Assembly: GCA_005406025.1 (NCBI GenBank)
Contig: BGZK01000073.1
Coordinates: 496,001 to 560,000, forward strand
DNA length: 64,000 bases
Reading direction: 5' to 3'
From: Eumeta japonica
Lineage: Eukaryota > Arthropoda > Insecta > Lepidoptera > Psychidae
Shown: piece by piece, positions 48,701 through 59,267 of the stretch
Position numbering within the stretch: position 1 is the first letter of the stretch
Layout of the letters: each line of letters starts with the position of its first letter
The notes under the pieces: generated by a model
Database searches by the model: none
What the model saw: the letters and a program-made list of their open reading frames with translations, nothing else
Told to the model about the DNA's origin: nothing
Translations under genes and position numbers: made by a program

Positions 48701-50650
48701 TGCATAAAAACAATAAAGCACGCATGCAGACAAATCACTGTAGTGTTACACGTCATATTATAAAGAGACACAGCAGCGTGACGTTGTCGCGTGACACGGC
48801 CCACGTTTTTTCCCAGTTCACTCGCGACCCCGAAGACTGCATTAATAAGCCAAGCTATCCTTTTCAGTGCGGGGAGAACGTCTACGTGCATTTGGGTATA
48901 GATAAAGGTGGACAGGTGATAGCCGAGACCAAAATGGTCTGGGTGCGTCTCATAAGGAAAATAATCCAACACCTTTCTTTGCGTATCAGCTTCACATACC
49001 TCGATGCTTACACCAAAGTTGCTACGAAGTGAGTGACTTATAGAGAGTACAGTTGATTTAGTAATTTTTGTTTGGGTTTGTATAGTGAGTCTGAGGATTT
49101 TTTCTCAAAAGATAATTTTCCAAAAATTGTGAAACGAAAGAGACGTTTTTGAGGAAAAGTTATGTGATAAGTTAGTATTACAAAAAATAGTGTTCACTTT
49201 TTGGATTATTATATTTTTATACGTTTTCTATAATAAAGTTTAAATTTAAGTTGATATTTATAAATTATAGCACGGAAAAATCGGCACTTTTAATTTAAAA
49301 AAAATATAATTATGCACTTTTAGCTTGAAGATTTTATTTAATTTTGCAAAATATTAATTGATTCTTTGTTTCATGTTTAAAATGATGTTATTAAAATTTT
49401 GTTGAATTACCAATAATAATCTGTTGACGAAACAATAAAGATATTATTGAATAATTAACTGGTTATGTCTTGTTCACAGAAAAATGAATGTTTTATCAAA
49501 AATAGTGATACCTAAGACAATGAACACTATAAAATATATAATATTAGAATTGGAAGAGAGAGCGAGAGAAGATTTCTTTCGCTTAAAAAAAGTAGTAGAT
49601 CTCAAAAGAAAAATAAGAGCCAAAAAAGAAATCGAATTAAAACGCAAATGCCCAATTTGTTTTGCAATAATGAGTGGAAAGGCAGTCGAAGAAAAATGCG
49701 ATTGCCTTAAAACTGGTAAAGGGCCTTGTGATATTGAAAACGGACCTTGTGATATTGAAGACAGTGAAAACATACCTGTTTGCATTGAAAAACCGAATCA
49801 AGAAGAATCTGCAGGCTTCGAAGTCGTTGTGAATGAGGACGAAGATGAAGAAAAAAAAGCAGAATATTCAGAGTCTGAAACAGTTATGGGAGAATTCGGA
49901 GAAAACGAAACGGATTCGACCAGTTTAATAGCCATCTCGGAAGAAGACGGCGACTTAGAACGTGAAAGATGTGAAGGTTCTTGTATAGGAAAAAAAGAAT
50001 CAAAGAGTGAAAAAAAGCCTAAAATGCCAATATACGATCATAAAATACACTTCAATATTGACGAAGATGAAACTGTTTGTGAAGGACCTTGTACGACAAG
50101 TACAAGAACGAAAGTGGAACCGAAAAACAAAATAAGTAGATCTTGTGAAGATCTTAATAAGCAATTTAATATCGCTGGGCCGAACAAAACTAAAATAGAT
50201 GACAAGAAAGATTTTAACCAAAAAGGAACTGCGGATTCAATCAATTTGCCACCTTGTATGTGCTTGGAATCGGAGAAAGTGGAACCATCTACGCCATGCG
50301 GAACTCCAGAATCTAATTCTGGCGGAAGCGACGGAACCGCAGGATTGTCGAGAGGCGAAGTTAGAAGGACACCCGTGGACACGTCCGTGAAGAAGTATAC
50401 GAAAATAAGACGTTACCAAAACTGCGATGGCACGTTCAGGGAAGAGAAAATAACCATAACGATACAGACAGACAGCTACGAGGCATCAATAGAAGACGAC
50501 CTCGTACGAGGTAACGTATCAGAAACAGATGATGATGATGATTACACGGTTGGTTTCTGTGTCTCCACGGACCAAAGCACCGGATTGGTCAACGCTCAAA
50601 TTTTGAATCAAACCAGATCCGAACCTGTTAAAAAAGCAGTGTTGTCATGA
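45567..50650 (+). CDS. Divergent V-type H+-ATPase subunit D paralogue with long acidic Cys-rich C-terminus (five exons)
   Basis: Exons: 45567-45721, 46242-46353, 46722-46793, 48868-49028, 49480-50650. All introns are GT-AG and phases match; joined length is 1,671 nt (556 residues). Residues 1 to about 223 align almost without gaps along the whole of V-ATPase subunit D: N-terminal helix with PS..A...MK.RL...., middle part ending SVTGCKYKSFE, then GGQ......, SFTYLD, and the C-terminal helix IVIPK...ILELEERAREDFFRLKK. Subunit D is the central rotor shaft of V1, turning inside A3B3; it is usually about 245 residues. Here residues 224-556 are additional: acidic, with CPIC, CDC, two GPCDIE units, CEGSC, CEGPC and PPCMC. 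Identity to ordinary D is low, so this is a paralogue and not the housekeeping gene. Drosophila has testis-enriched D paralogues, so a germline role is possible (inference). The start at 45567 matches the family N-terminus; an in-frame ATG at 45522 or an upstream exon spliced at 45543/45544 are alternatives. I am confident of the family and less so of the exact ends. Confidence 0.85.
46242..46353 (+). other. Exon 2 of the V-ATPase-D-like gene
   Basis: 112 nt, residues 53-89. Acceptor ctatcacaacag ends at 46241 and donor CTG|gtgaat follows 46353, phase 0. The encoded segment LVEDLREALVKLARCRYY aligns to the D-subunit segment between the two long helices. This exon is too short and lacks a start, so ORF scans miss it. 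Confidence 0.8.
46420..46565 (+). repeat. Family W, fragment in intron 2
   Basis: Cagaatacagacgtaaatta, gcggctttcgctttctgctt and cgttcagtgagtgagagcct match the front half of the 31.25-kb copy. It fills much of the 368-bp intron 2 of the V-ATPase-D-like gene. Confidence 0.6.
46722..46793 (+). other. Exon 3 of the V-ATPase-D-like gene
   Basis: 72 nt, exactly 24 codons (residues 90-113), phase 0 at both ends. The acceptor actaaag ends at 46721 after a pyrimidine-rich run; the donor GAC|gtatgt is strong. The encoded text SVTGCKYKSFE matches the NVAG....FE region of subunit D. Confidence 0.78.
48110..48215 (+). repeat. Family Z, 5' fragment in intron 3
   Basis: Ccctgaagggtagacagagt, agattttcacatgatatg and atctctcttgcttcactga match the head of the Z class. 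It lies in the 2.07-kb intron 3 of the V-ATPase-D-like gene. Confidence 0.55.
48868..49028 (+). other. Exon 4 of the V-ATPase-D-like gene
   Basis: 161 nt, residues 114-166 plus two bases. Acceptor ctatccttttcag ends at 48867 and donor AA|gtgagt follows 49028. With this acceptor the spacing between the FE pair of exon 3 and the GGQ of exon 4 equals that in ordinary subunit D. The neighbouring AG at 48813 (cgttttttcccag) would add 18 residues and is a possible alternative. Confidence 0.8.
49480..50650 (+). other. Exon 5 of the V-ATPase-D-like gene (D C-terminal helix plus extension)
   Basis: Acceptor ttgttcacag ends at 49479. Its first base completes a Lys codon, giving TKVATKKMNVLSKIVIPK across the junction, in register with the D family. 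The first 57 or so codons finish the D helix; the remaining 330 or so encode the acidic Cys-rich extension to the TGA at 50648-50650. A possible variant poly(A) signal (attaaa) lies at 50808-50813. Confidence 0.82.
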
Positions 50651-50789
50651 CAAAAACAGGCCCAGTCGGTCACTCAGCGACATATTTAAACAGAATATTA
50701 TTTCTAGTGATTCCTCTGTCGTAGAATCTACATACGTAGTGACAGAAGTACACGAATATGATACATCTGGTGATTCCAGTCCTCAATGA
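50651..50789 (+). other. Probable shifted C-terminal coding tail of the V-ATPase-D-like gene
   Basis: A +1 frame is open from about 50611 to a TGA at 50787-50789. It reads as plausible protein (SRSLSDIFKQN..., then a Ser/Val/Glu-rich end) of the same style as the extension before it. No intron of usable size would join the frames. Either one base has been gained or lost in this copy or assembly, or the tail is chance. Confidence 0.4.
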
Positions 50790-51354
50790 AGAATTTATCT
50801 TAAACACATTAAATTGTATCTTAAAGTATCACGAGGAACCATGAGTAATAGGAATATCTAACCAATGATTTTCAACTGAGACAGATTACTATAAGTATGA
50901 AAAACGGCATATTTTAGTAGGTTACTTACAATCATTGGAAGATAAATAATTAATAATAATTCATGGATTACGACAGATTTCAAGGTGATTTAACAAAACT
51001 TAATTTGTTTAGGAACAGAGCATTTATTAGAATACTCAAAGAGCAACACTAAAAAAATTTTATTTATTATAATAATTTCATCGTAAAATCATACATACAT
51101 ATATAATTTGCATAATACAATTGAACTATTAAAAATAATAAGCTATTAATTTGAAGTGATTTCTACACATATAAAATATCTTTCCCTGCCCAAAATATTG
51201 AAAATTAAATTTCATTTCGAGTTATTTGTATTTCTTTTTTGTTCGTCACATTTTTCCTTTTATATTCCATTTCAAATTCTGTATCAAAACTCGACAGATT
51301 GACAGAAATTGGCGTGAGTTTATCGAAAGAGTTTTTTCTAAAGGCTTATTTCCC

Positions 51355-51760
51355 CAGAACGGTAGTCAGAGGTCATAGATTTCCACATAGTACGATCTCG
51401 GTATATCTCTCTTGCTTCACTGATATCCATAAATCTTTGCATGCTAGTTCGTCGGTTTCGTGTTTCACTTTTTTTTTTTAAATGTCGATTCGAACTGCAT
51501 AAGTCTAGGGCAACCCTTGTCGACCCTTCCATGACATAAATGCACTTTATAGATTGGTTTGTATAGCCTAACTTCATTCACCCTTTCCAGATGGTCAAGT
51601 TCGCGCAACACACCTTTTACTACCATAGTTACTAAATCTTCCTTCAAACCACACCGCTCTCTGAGATCACTGTTCCTACATCTATCTTTTAAAGACATCC
51701 CACACGTACCACACAGTAGTCTCATTTCTACTGTAATGCTTTCACACTCGTGTTTCTATT
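51355..51760 (+). repeat. Family Z, copy 2
   Basis: Agaggtcatagatttccaca, atctctcttgcttcactga, a T-run near 51472, ccagatggtcaagttcgcgc and cactgttcctacatctatct follow the same order as the copy at 360-840. Short frames on both strands are incidental. Confidence 0.7.
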
Positions 51761-51949
51761 GAAGAGTTAAGACATCATTTTGGTGCCCTTTTTATTTTTA
51801 ATGTATGAATTTGAAAATTTTTAAAGCTAATTTCACGAATGATCCTTAAGCACCTAAATGACGTCGATTAGGTAGTTCATAAACATCAATGAGGTGTTAC
51901 TTAAAGAATTGTAACGGGAGAGGGACCACTCCTCTATTAGCCCACTCCT

Positions 51950-52060
51950 CCCTGCATAAAATATTCTATTCCTACCCAAGAGGCCGGCAACGTACTGGTA
52001 ATTCCTCTAGGTTTGCTAGCGGCCGTGGGCGGCGATGACCTACATTTTAGTGACTTGCAT
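51950..52060 (+). repeat. Family W, tail fragment
   Basis: Cccaagaggccggcaacgta, ctggtaattcctctaggt and cgtgggcggcgatgacc match the W tail. Confidence 0.6.
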
Positions 52061-52414
52061 GCCCATTCGTCTCTGAATCTGCTATAAATAATATGAACAC
52101 AGATCTGCAACATATATTTTGTAAGTGTCCTCTGAAGCCAGGTGTCCGGTAGCTGGTACCTAAATTATTATCTAAACCAATTTGTTGCTTGACAAACTTT
52201 AATACAAGATCAGCGTAGTTGTTTTTGATGATATACAAATTTTTCTGATAACTTCAAATTTATCCAAAACAATTTAAGATATTGTGGGCCAAAGTCAGCA
52301 GATGACGGTTATAACCATCTAGTTATAACTGTCTAATTGTTATAAATGTTATAATAATTATAAACAAGAAAGATATGAATTGAGCCATAGTTGGTAATAT
52401 TGGGTGACTATAAG

Positions 52415-52810
52415 GTCGGGGGGAAAAGTTTTTCGTATTTTATATAAAATTCAAAATAATTTTTATTCACATTTTATTTACATTTAATTATATATACGCC
52501 AATTCGTATAACAACTTGTTACTATTTTGTAGGTACTGACATAATCCCATTGCTGTAGAAATTTTGGGAGTTGAGATTCGTTTTTTTTTTTTCTAGACTT
52601 CTGTCGCATTTTTCTCGTTTTTGCATTAAAACTTCAAAATATATCGAATTTGTATGTCCGCTTCACTCGTTTTGGTGGACAGTCAAACAATTGAAATATG
52701 GCGGAACTATACCGTTTATTTTTCTTTAATGTCATCTATTTAATGGTATCAAGTATCAAATTCATGTTACAGTTACGTTATTATACGTATTATAAAAGCA
52801 AGGCGTGTAG
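52415..52810 (-). mobile_element. Internally deleted mariner (MITE-like) related to the 40.2-41.5 kb copy
   Basis: The left part (ggtcggggggaaaagttttt, then caacttgttactattttgta and ccattgctgtagaaattttg) is the reverse complement of the 3' end of the 40.2-41.5 kb mariner. The right part (ttaaaacttcaaaatatatc, then gtggacagtcaaacaattga and atggcggaac) is the reverse complement of its 5' end. The central transposase is missing, leaving about 0.4 kb, the same architecture as the human MADE1 derivatives of Hsmar1. Confidence 0.75.
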
Positions 52811-53020
52811 TAAATTTTTAGATATTTCTTCCTAGTTTACTTCTTGTTTAAAATCTGACTTAATTACGCTTACTAAAACTGTTAAATTATCGTAACAGTT
52901 CAATTATTTTCACACTCACGCAAAAATATTTGACTTATCCGTGTAATGTATTGTGACCTGGAATTATGAAAGCGCTGTTATCCCTAGACTTTCATCGCGA
53001 AAACTTGAAGCTGCAATAGC

Positions 53021-53070
53021 ATGCATGATAATATGTCTTATACAAATGTATAAGACATATTATCATGCAT
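53021..53070. repeat. Perfect 23-bp-arm inverted repeat with 4-nt loop
   Basis: Arms 53021-53043 (starting atgcatgataatatgtctta) and 53048-53070 are exact reverse complements around the loop aaat. No mismatch suggests recent origin or selection. Confidence 0.9.
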
Positions 53071-53394
53071 TTATGAGACTAGACATATAGGTCTTTGCGG
53101 TTTCAAATTTTCACAAAATTCGTTCGTGCTGCCCGGTTCACCATCAGGTATTTCAAATATTCCCCAAGTGTCAATATATATGTATATATTCGAAGACATC
53201 TACGAGCCTAGTCCATGTGATACATTTAGAGGGAAAAATTAAGCTAGGGTCGCTTTAATTCACTTTAACCCCAATACGTCACCGTTCCGCTCACCGCAAA
53301 TACCATCAACATAATTTTGACTGCCGGTGTTCTACCATCGTACGCTCATGCGTAATCTACTACCGCGTACTATAAAGCTTTGGAGTGATCCACC

Positions 53395-53540
53395 ATAAGC
53401 GATATTGTCGACCAGCCACGACAATGGGGTGTTCAAGAAAAGAGCGTATTTATTTCTAAAAAGCCGGCGACTCACTAGTGATCCTGGAGTTGTGGCTGTT
53501 CATGGGCGACGATGACTATCTTCTCCCTTTTGGCTCGTAT
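53395..53540 (+). repeat. Family W, tail fragment
   Basis: Aaaaagccggcgactcacta, gtgatcctggagttg and catgggcgacgatgactatc match the W tail, followed by gctcgtatgtccgttta. Confidence 0.6.
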
Positions 53541-54954
53541 GTCCGTTTATCCCTTATCATATAAGCAAAAAAAAAAAAGATATCTGATGGAGAGTTTTCT
53601 TACTACTGTTAGGGGTTTTTGTATTGTTCTGTCACCGTCAGCCTGCATAGTTGTTGAAAGAGTTACAACAGCAAATGTCAAATTAGGACCACAAATTGTA
53701 GTATTTGTAGTAATTGTAGTATTATTTACATATTATTTATTAATTTATTTGAACCCTAGTTACAGTTTCACTGTTCATTAATCATTACCATATACGTAGA
53801 GGATTTTGACTTTAACTTTCGTTTTTATTTCACACCTTTTGATGACCAACATAATCAAAGGTTAAGTCCAATTCCATCAACCAAAGTTACAAATTAACAG
53901 GCCGTTGAAATGAAATTGAAGACTATTTCGTAAAAAGATTCTAAATTTAAATTAACGTCCTGTTAAACATTGAAATTGAATGGTGAAATTTGGATCTAAG
54001 ACAACTATTTGTAAAATCACCAAACAATTTTTCTTTCATTAAGGAGTCCTGTTCAGATTATTCACCTGTAGAGTGCTTAGTTTGATCGAATCGGTGCAGG
54101 TATAAGTCAATAGTCATTATTTTTTATTTTATCGGGCCATGTTTTTTTCCCGGTTTTGCTTGGCGAGGGAAACGGGAAGGGAGGGTCATGAGGATTGAGA
54201 GGAACAGAGGGAAGGGCGAAAGGATGATTGGAAGTGCGAGGATGAACGTAAGGGAGAGCAAAAGAGACTGAACTCGGGAACAGGGTCAAGATCGTGATTC
54301 GAACTGGGAACATATTTAGGAACGAGGTTATAATAAAAACTCAAATTTTTATTAAAACAATTTATTCTTACGAAAGCCGCCACTGGAAATAGCTGGTTCA
54401 AACATGAATTCCTTAGTAACACAGTGCAGTCACTTATTATTGTAGAATGTTGCATTGTCTTTTTTGTTAAAGCCGGCGATCCAGTCTGGCACACACCTCG
54501 TTTTGTGTTCGTCTACTAGAGGGCATTCCGATCGTACGCAGCGTATTTTATACCTTTAAGGGTTGTTGATCAATCTATTTCAATTCGTAAAATTAATGTA
54601 ACTAATTAATTTCTATCCAATTTCACAGCCAAACTAGTGCCGTGTGTTTGCGTTGATCCGCTGCTCAAATCGGCAACAGTAGATCACAGCCCGCTATCGA
54701 TTGAATAGGTTACGTCAGTTTTGAATAAGCTATCATATAAGTTGTGAAAATGTTTTCCATCATTTTGATGCAGAGCTTGCTCAAAATCACGTTGATGTAA
54801 TATTTTTCGCTACCTATTTTATTGCTTTAAGAAGTTCTAAGCACTCACAGGAAATACCGTCAGCACCATCTGTCACCAAGTCTGGCGTTCTAATAGTCTA
54901 CAGTGCACGCACGATTTTCGCCTTGAACGGTAAAAACCTGGAATGGTCTACCAT

Positions 54955-55170
54955 CAGCGGTGTTCTCAACCAACCAAGATAGGAGGGTCTTTAAGAAAAG
55001 AGACTATTTTTTTCTTAAAAGTCGGCAACGCACAAACGAGGGTCTTTAGGAAAAGAGACTATTTCTTTCTTAAAAGTCGGCAACGCACAAACGATTCCTC
55101 TAAGGTTGCGAGTGTTCACGGAAGGCGTTGATCACCTACTCTCTAGTGGCCAGCATGTTCGTTTGCCACT
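54955..55170 (+). repeat. Family W tail with internal 53-bp tandem duplication
   Basis: The block gagggtctttaagaaaagag ... gtcggcaacgcacaaac is present twice (about 54985-55036 and 55038-55091) with three base differences, followed once by gattcctctaaggttgcgag and the usual end (ctagtggccagcatgttcg). Confidence 0.7.
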
Positions 55171-57084
55171 TAAAATGCGATAAAATTTTATTTTGCTGTT
55201 ATATGTAATGATATCCATTATATCTTACATTATAATATATTATGACAAATATTACAAAATCTATTGTTTTTAAACCGTTTTTTTTTCCATTTCGGCTCTC
55301 AATTGAATACATACACCTTTATAGTAAAACCAATCTCTAAAATACACAATTTTTTGTGTTCACTTTAATGATTTTAACGCACAATTGGTATTATTGTTAA
55401 TTTTATTATATGAACATATATAATGAAATATGCTCTATTACATATTTTTATAATAATGCAATATTAAGTTATTTATAGAGAAAAACGGCTTTCACAAGCG
55501 AGAATTTATTTTGAATTGTGCACTTAAGGGGAAAAAAATGGAGAGGTCTTTCAAGGTTTATAATCTAAATATCTTTGCTCTCTGTGAAATATTTTTCGAC
55601 ATTCAGCCAAAAATTTAAAACATTTAATTATCATTTGTTTACAAACCATTATGTTTCAAATGATTAATGTGTCAAAGACTTATTTTTTGTACTAAAAACA
55701 TTCTTTATTATTAAAAATTATACAGTCATAATTTTCGACGGAAGACAGAATTTGACAAATAAAATTGCTCTAAATCAGTTTCAGAACGTATCTTTCGTAG
55801 ATTAGTTTACGTTCGGAATTCGAATCAATTTTTATCCAGAAAAAAAATTACAACACAAGCATGAAAAAAGACTTACATACTGAGGGTTCAGTACAATTTT
55901 ACTTATCTATGGAGATATTTAATCTGTGTTCGAATTTCGGAAAATGCAAAACTTTATTCTTTTTTTTTTAAATAAAATTCATTACTAATTAATATCGTTA
56001 TATAGCTGTTAAATTGCATTGATATTGAAAACAGTTAAAAATGGTTGAGACTTTTGATGGATGAAATATCAACATGCATAATCAATTATGTACGGAGTCT
56101 TCGGCGTGCTATTTCTATTCGCACTTGTCCGGTGTTACCAGAAAAGGCAATCGCACGACGCTTATGTAAGGGAACTTAATGATTTTTCACTCGATTAAAG
56201 GGTTTTTCATTCAATTGTGAAAGAATTGAAATTTAAAAAACAATCAATTTTTTTTTTATTCTATAGAAAAATCTGAGCGAAAACTATTCAAATGTGGCAG
56301 AAAACTTTTGAAAGAAATTGTGAGAAATACTTCTCTCTCGATTCTTCCAGACATATTTTCTACTTCTAAAAAGTTTGCTTTATAGTGCAAGGAGATTGGT
56401 CTGAGGATTCCTAGCAAGTTTCATGTGTTGCATTTAGCTGTGGGTGATAAGTACGCAAACTAAATATCGAAAACAAACTTCTCAAAATTGATGTATTAAA
56501 ACTGCATTAGTAACTTCAGCGATTGTATTCTAATAAGTGTTTCTTGGATGCTAGACCTCCATCCGCTAACTGTCAAATGTCTATTATTCTGTCTGTATGT
56601 CGAGTGATGGTTTTTCGTCGAACATAACTTACATAAAACATATTTGCATGTATGCGTAGCGTCTAGAATTATTGAATCGATTCGTGATAGAACTGTTTTA
56701 AAGGAATCCACTTTTGAAATTGTTATAGCTGATACCGTCTAATCATGTAATTATTTTTTAATCTTTCCAAAATATGCCGATAGGTGTCCCCTCAATTATT
56801 TCAAAAAGAAGGTAAACTGTTATTTAAGTAAAAAAATTAAAAATAAAAATCGGTTATCGAAAATTCAAATTTTATCCCACAAAATAATAAAGTCGATTCT
56901 AAATTGTATATGCGTTAAGATAAAAAAAATGTAGCGAGTCCTTTTTGTAAAATCCGCTGCATATTAAAACTCGGGAAACATTTTTTTCCTATACGTTTCA
57001 CATAATCGTATTACAAATTTTCCACGGTACAGCATTATTTTTGAGTGACAATCCCTTCTGAGTTCGTTCTGGCATCTGTCCAGA
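55171..57084. other. No feature seen
   Basis: AT-rich; a Y-like scrap (attcgcacttgtccggtgt) lies near 56118. Confidence 0.4.
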
Positions 57085-57260
57085 GGCGTAGTACGCGCCA
57101 GACGTGACGTCACACGTCACGGGCGCGCCGTCGCGAGCGCAGCGGCGAACAAAACGTACAAAATTGATACATCTGGACGCGGACGCGTGTACGCACGACG
57201 TACGCCGCACCCATCGGTATGGATTTCTGTTTCTATCTCGGTAGCGTTTCGGCTGAGATG
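57085..57260 (+). promoter_or_regulatory. CpG-rich patch with palindromic CRE, possible promoter
   Basis: A sharp rise in G+C and CpG (gcgccgtcgcgagcgcagcg) in an AT-rich background. The perfect CRE/bZIP palindrome TGACGTCA is at 57105-57112, flanked by further cgtcac copies. A short frame at 57219 (MDFCFYLGSVSAEMR) could be a first exon, with a donor-like gag|gtactt, but nothing proves it. It could also be part of an unrecognised mobile element. Confidence 0.3.
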
Positions 57261-57949
57261 AGGTACTTATCTGAGTTATCGAAGTAATCTCGTTACGGAA
57301 GAGAGATTAAGAGACATTCATTGGTGATGAGAATGATGAAAAAAGTGACATAAGTAACCCTAATATATACATACATTGAAATGTACATTGATATTGCATT
57401 AAATGGCTTTTTTGCCATATACATTTGTTTTCTGAATAGAACTAGTCTTTATATTTCGATTAAACCGTGATTATAAGTTTTGACTTAAAACGGTTGGCCT
57501 TTGCAGGCCATCTCTGAAAGTTTCCGCTATTACATATATATCGATTATTTTAGGGCTCAGATAGTTTTTAATGCTTTTACAAGCTTTCCGAGCTCAAATA
57601 TATAGTTCTAATAGTTTTTGAGGTGTTACAATTCAGAAATCTGCATGTATTACAAAACCATTTTTTTTTTAATTTCTCTATTACAATATCCTTTTGCATT
57701 TTTTATTTTTGGTTTGCATTATGACAATTCTTGTTAAAAAGAAAAAGATGACCGAGTAGCAAACATCTTTTATAAACGAATGTTTTTGAAAAAATCCTCT
57801 TCGAATATTTCGTTAATAACTGTGTCTTTCAAACGAACCGACCGATTATGATTCAAAAATTAAATTTAAATTTGATCTGTTTTAAATTTGATGTGATTTA
57901 AAAATTATCATTATAGAACTTTAAAAAAATACTTTAAAAAAATTTGTTG

Positions 57950-58330
57950 TCTGTAAAGTCGGTTTACGGGCGATAATTTTACGTTATAATGTCATAAGAA
58001 AACATTGATGAAAAATTGCATTCTTTTATGAAATTGAATTGAACTATTGTCACTGAATTATCATTATTTTGTATAATACAAAGGAATTAATTGAAAATGA
58101 CAATGTTTTCGATAAATTAACATTTACTTGCACTCGTTAATTCACATATTTTTCTACTTAAATTACACAGTAAAGAGATAGATGCGTCACAAGCCGATTG
58201 CTTAGGCCGATCGTGCCTTTCTATCGTTCCGCGCTTTCGCTCGCACCCTCGGCTCAGGCGGAACGCGACAATGAGTCATGATTTTTCGTGCGTGCAGCCG
58301 GCGTTCATCGATTTATAAGACGTTGTCACA
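57950..58330. mobile_element. Probable nested non-autonomous element in family X copy
   Basis: This stretch, starting near tgttgtctgtaaagtcgg and ending near gacgttgtcac, interrupts otherwise continuous X sequence and includes a GC-rich block (gttccgcgctttcgctcg, 58225-58245) and caatgagtcat. I believe the same block recurs in other lepidopteran genomes (memory, not checked). Ends and target duplication are not resolved. Confidence 0.4.
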
Positions 58331-58587
58331 TCAACAGCTGATGGAAAAATGTTTCTCCAACTATTTCTCTTGAACAAACTAATCAAGCGATTTTTATGTA
58401 GTCTGCGGGAATCGATGCAACTGCTAGGGGAAAGGAACTCATTAGATTTTGGTATCAATCGAAAGAGTAGTTTAAAAGTCATATCAAAGAAACCTTTTTC
58501 TGAAACCTTTATTTTTGAGATTCATCACTATCTACATTGCGAAACTAGTTCGAAATTTCAGTAAGTGTAGTTTGAGTGGATTCACAC

Positions 58588-58650
58588 ACACAAACACACA
58601 CACACACACACACGCACACATACACACACGCATACACACATACATATACA
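58588..58650. repeat. (CA)n microsatellite within family X
   Basis: Interrupted CA run (cacacacacacgcacacata); the X copies at 43.8 and 9.1 kb carry the same run at the same place, so it is part of the element. Confidence 0.9.
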
Positions 58651-59267
58651 CACACATGCAGCCATAGAGACATCATTCGAAAATCTAATTCTCTCGACCT
58701 AAAACAAAAAGGTCGTGGGCGGGTAAATACGCCTTAGTAGTGGCCAAAACAGGCCCTGCTGCAACAAAGAGAGGAAACTCGTATATATTTCCTATAGGTT
58801 TTACTGAAGTGGAGTATCGTTTACACGCGCATGCTCGTTTTCGTTTTGCGGCGTCGATCGCTGTGACCGGTCCGACGCGCCCACGGCCCTGCGTTTCTAT
58901 ATTTCTTTGATTTTAACTCGACGAACTTAGAGCTTTGATGTGCCCTTCGAGGCACGAAGAGTGTATTTTAAGTTAAAAGATTACTGCTTAATGCATGTGT
59001 TTCAGCGCGGTTTTGTTTCTCAAGCGTAGCTTATATCGAATCAATAACTAACGATCAGTGTCGATTAAAAACAGTTGTTTTTGCTTAAATATTTAGTAGA
59101 GGCTTGAAAATTTTTCTGTTTCTTACGTATATTATTTCGTTCGAAATAACTATTCAGAACCATTAGTCATTACCTAATGATGGTCGGAACGCGGTGTGTT
59201 TCTCGTAACACCAAAGACAACTGACACTGGCTTGTGTAATAAGTCAATGGTAGGACGAGCTTTTCAT

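Larger units (their letters stand above)
57480..58690 (+). repeat. Family X, copy split by an insertion
   Basis: The 5' part (gccatctctgaaagttt, gctttccgagctcaaat) runs 57480-57650 and the 3' part (tcttgaacaaac, tcgatgcaactgct, the (CA)n run at 58588-58650 and gacatcattcgaaaa) runs 58330-58690. Between about 57950 and 58330 lies unrelated GC-richer DNA. Confidence 0.65.

Noticed and set aside
48700..48867. Upstream half of the 48.7-49.0 kb open frame as protein
   Set aside because: Homology to subunit D begins at 48868, right after a good acceptor; the preceding part does not fit the family.
53021..53070. miRNA precursor
   Set aside because: The stem is only 23 bp, perfect, with a 4-nt loop, too short and too symmetrical for a typical animal miRNA hairpin.
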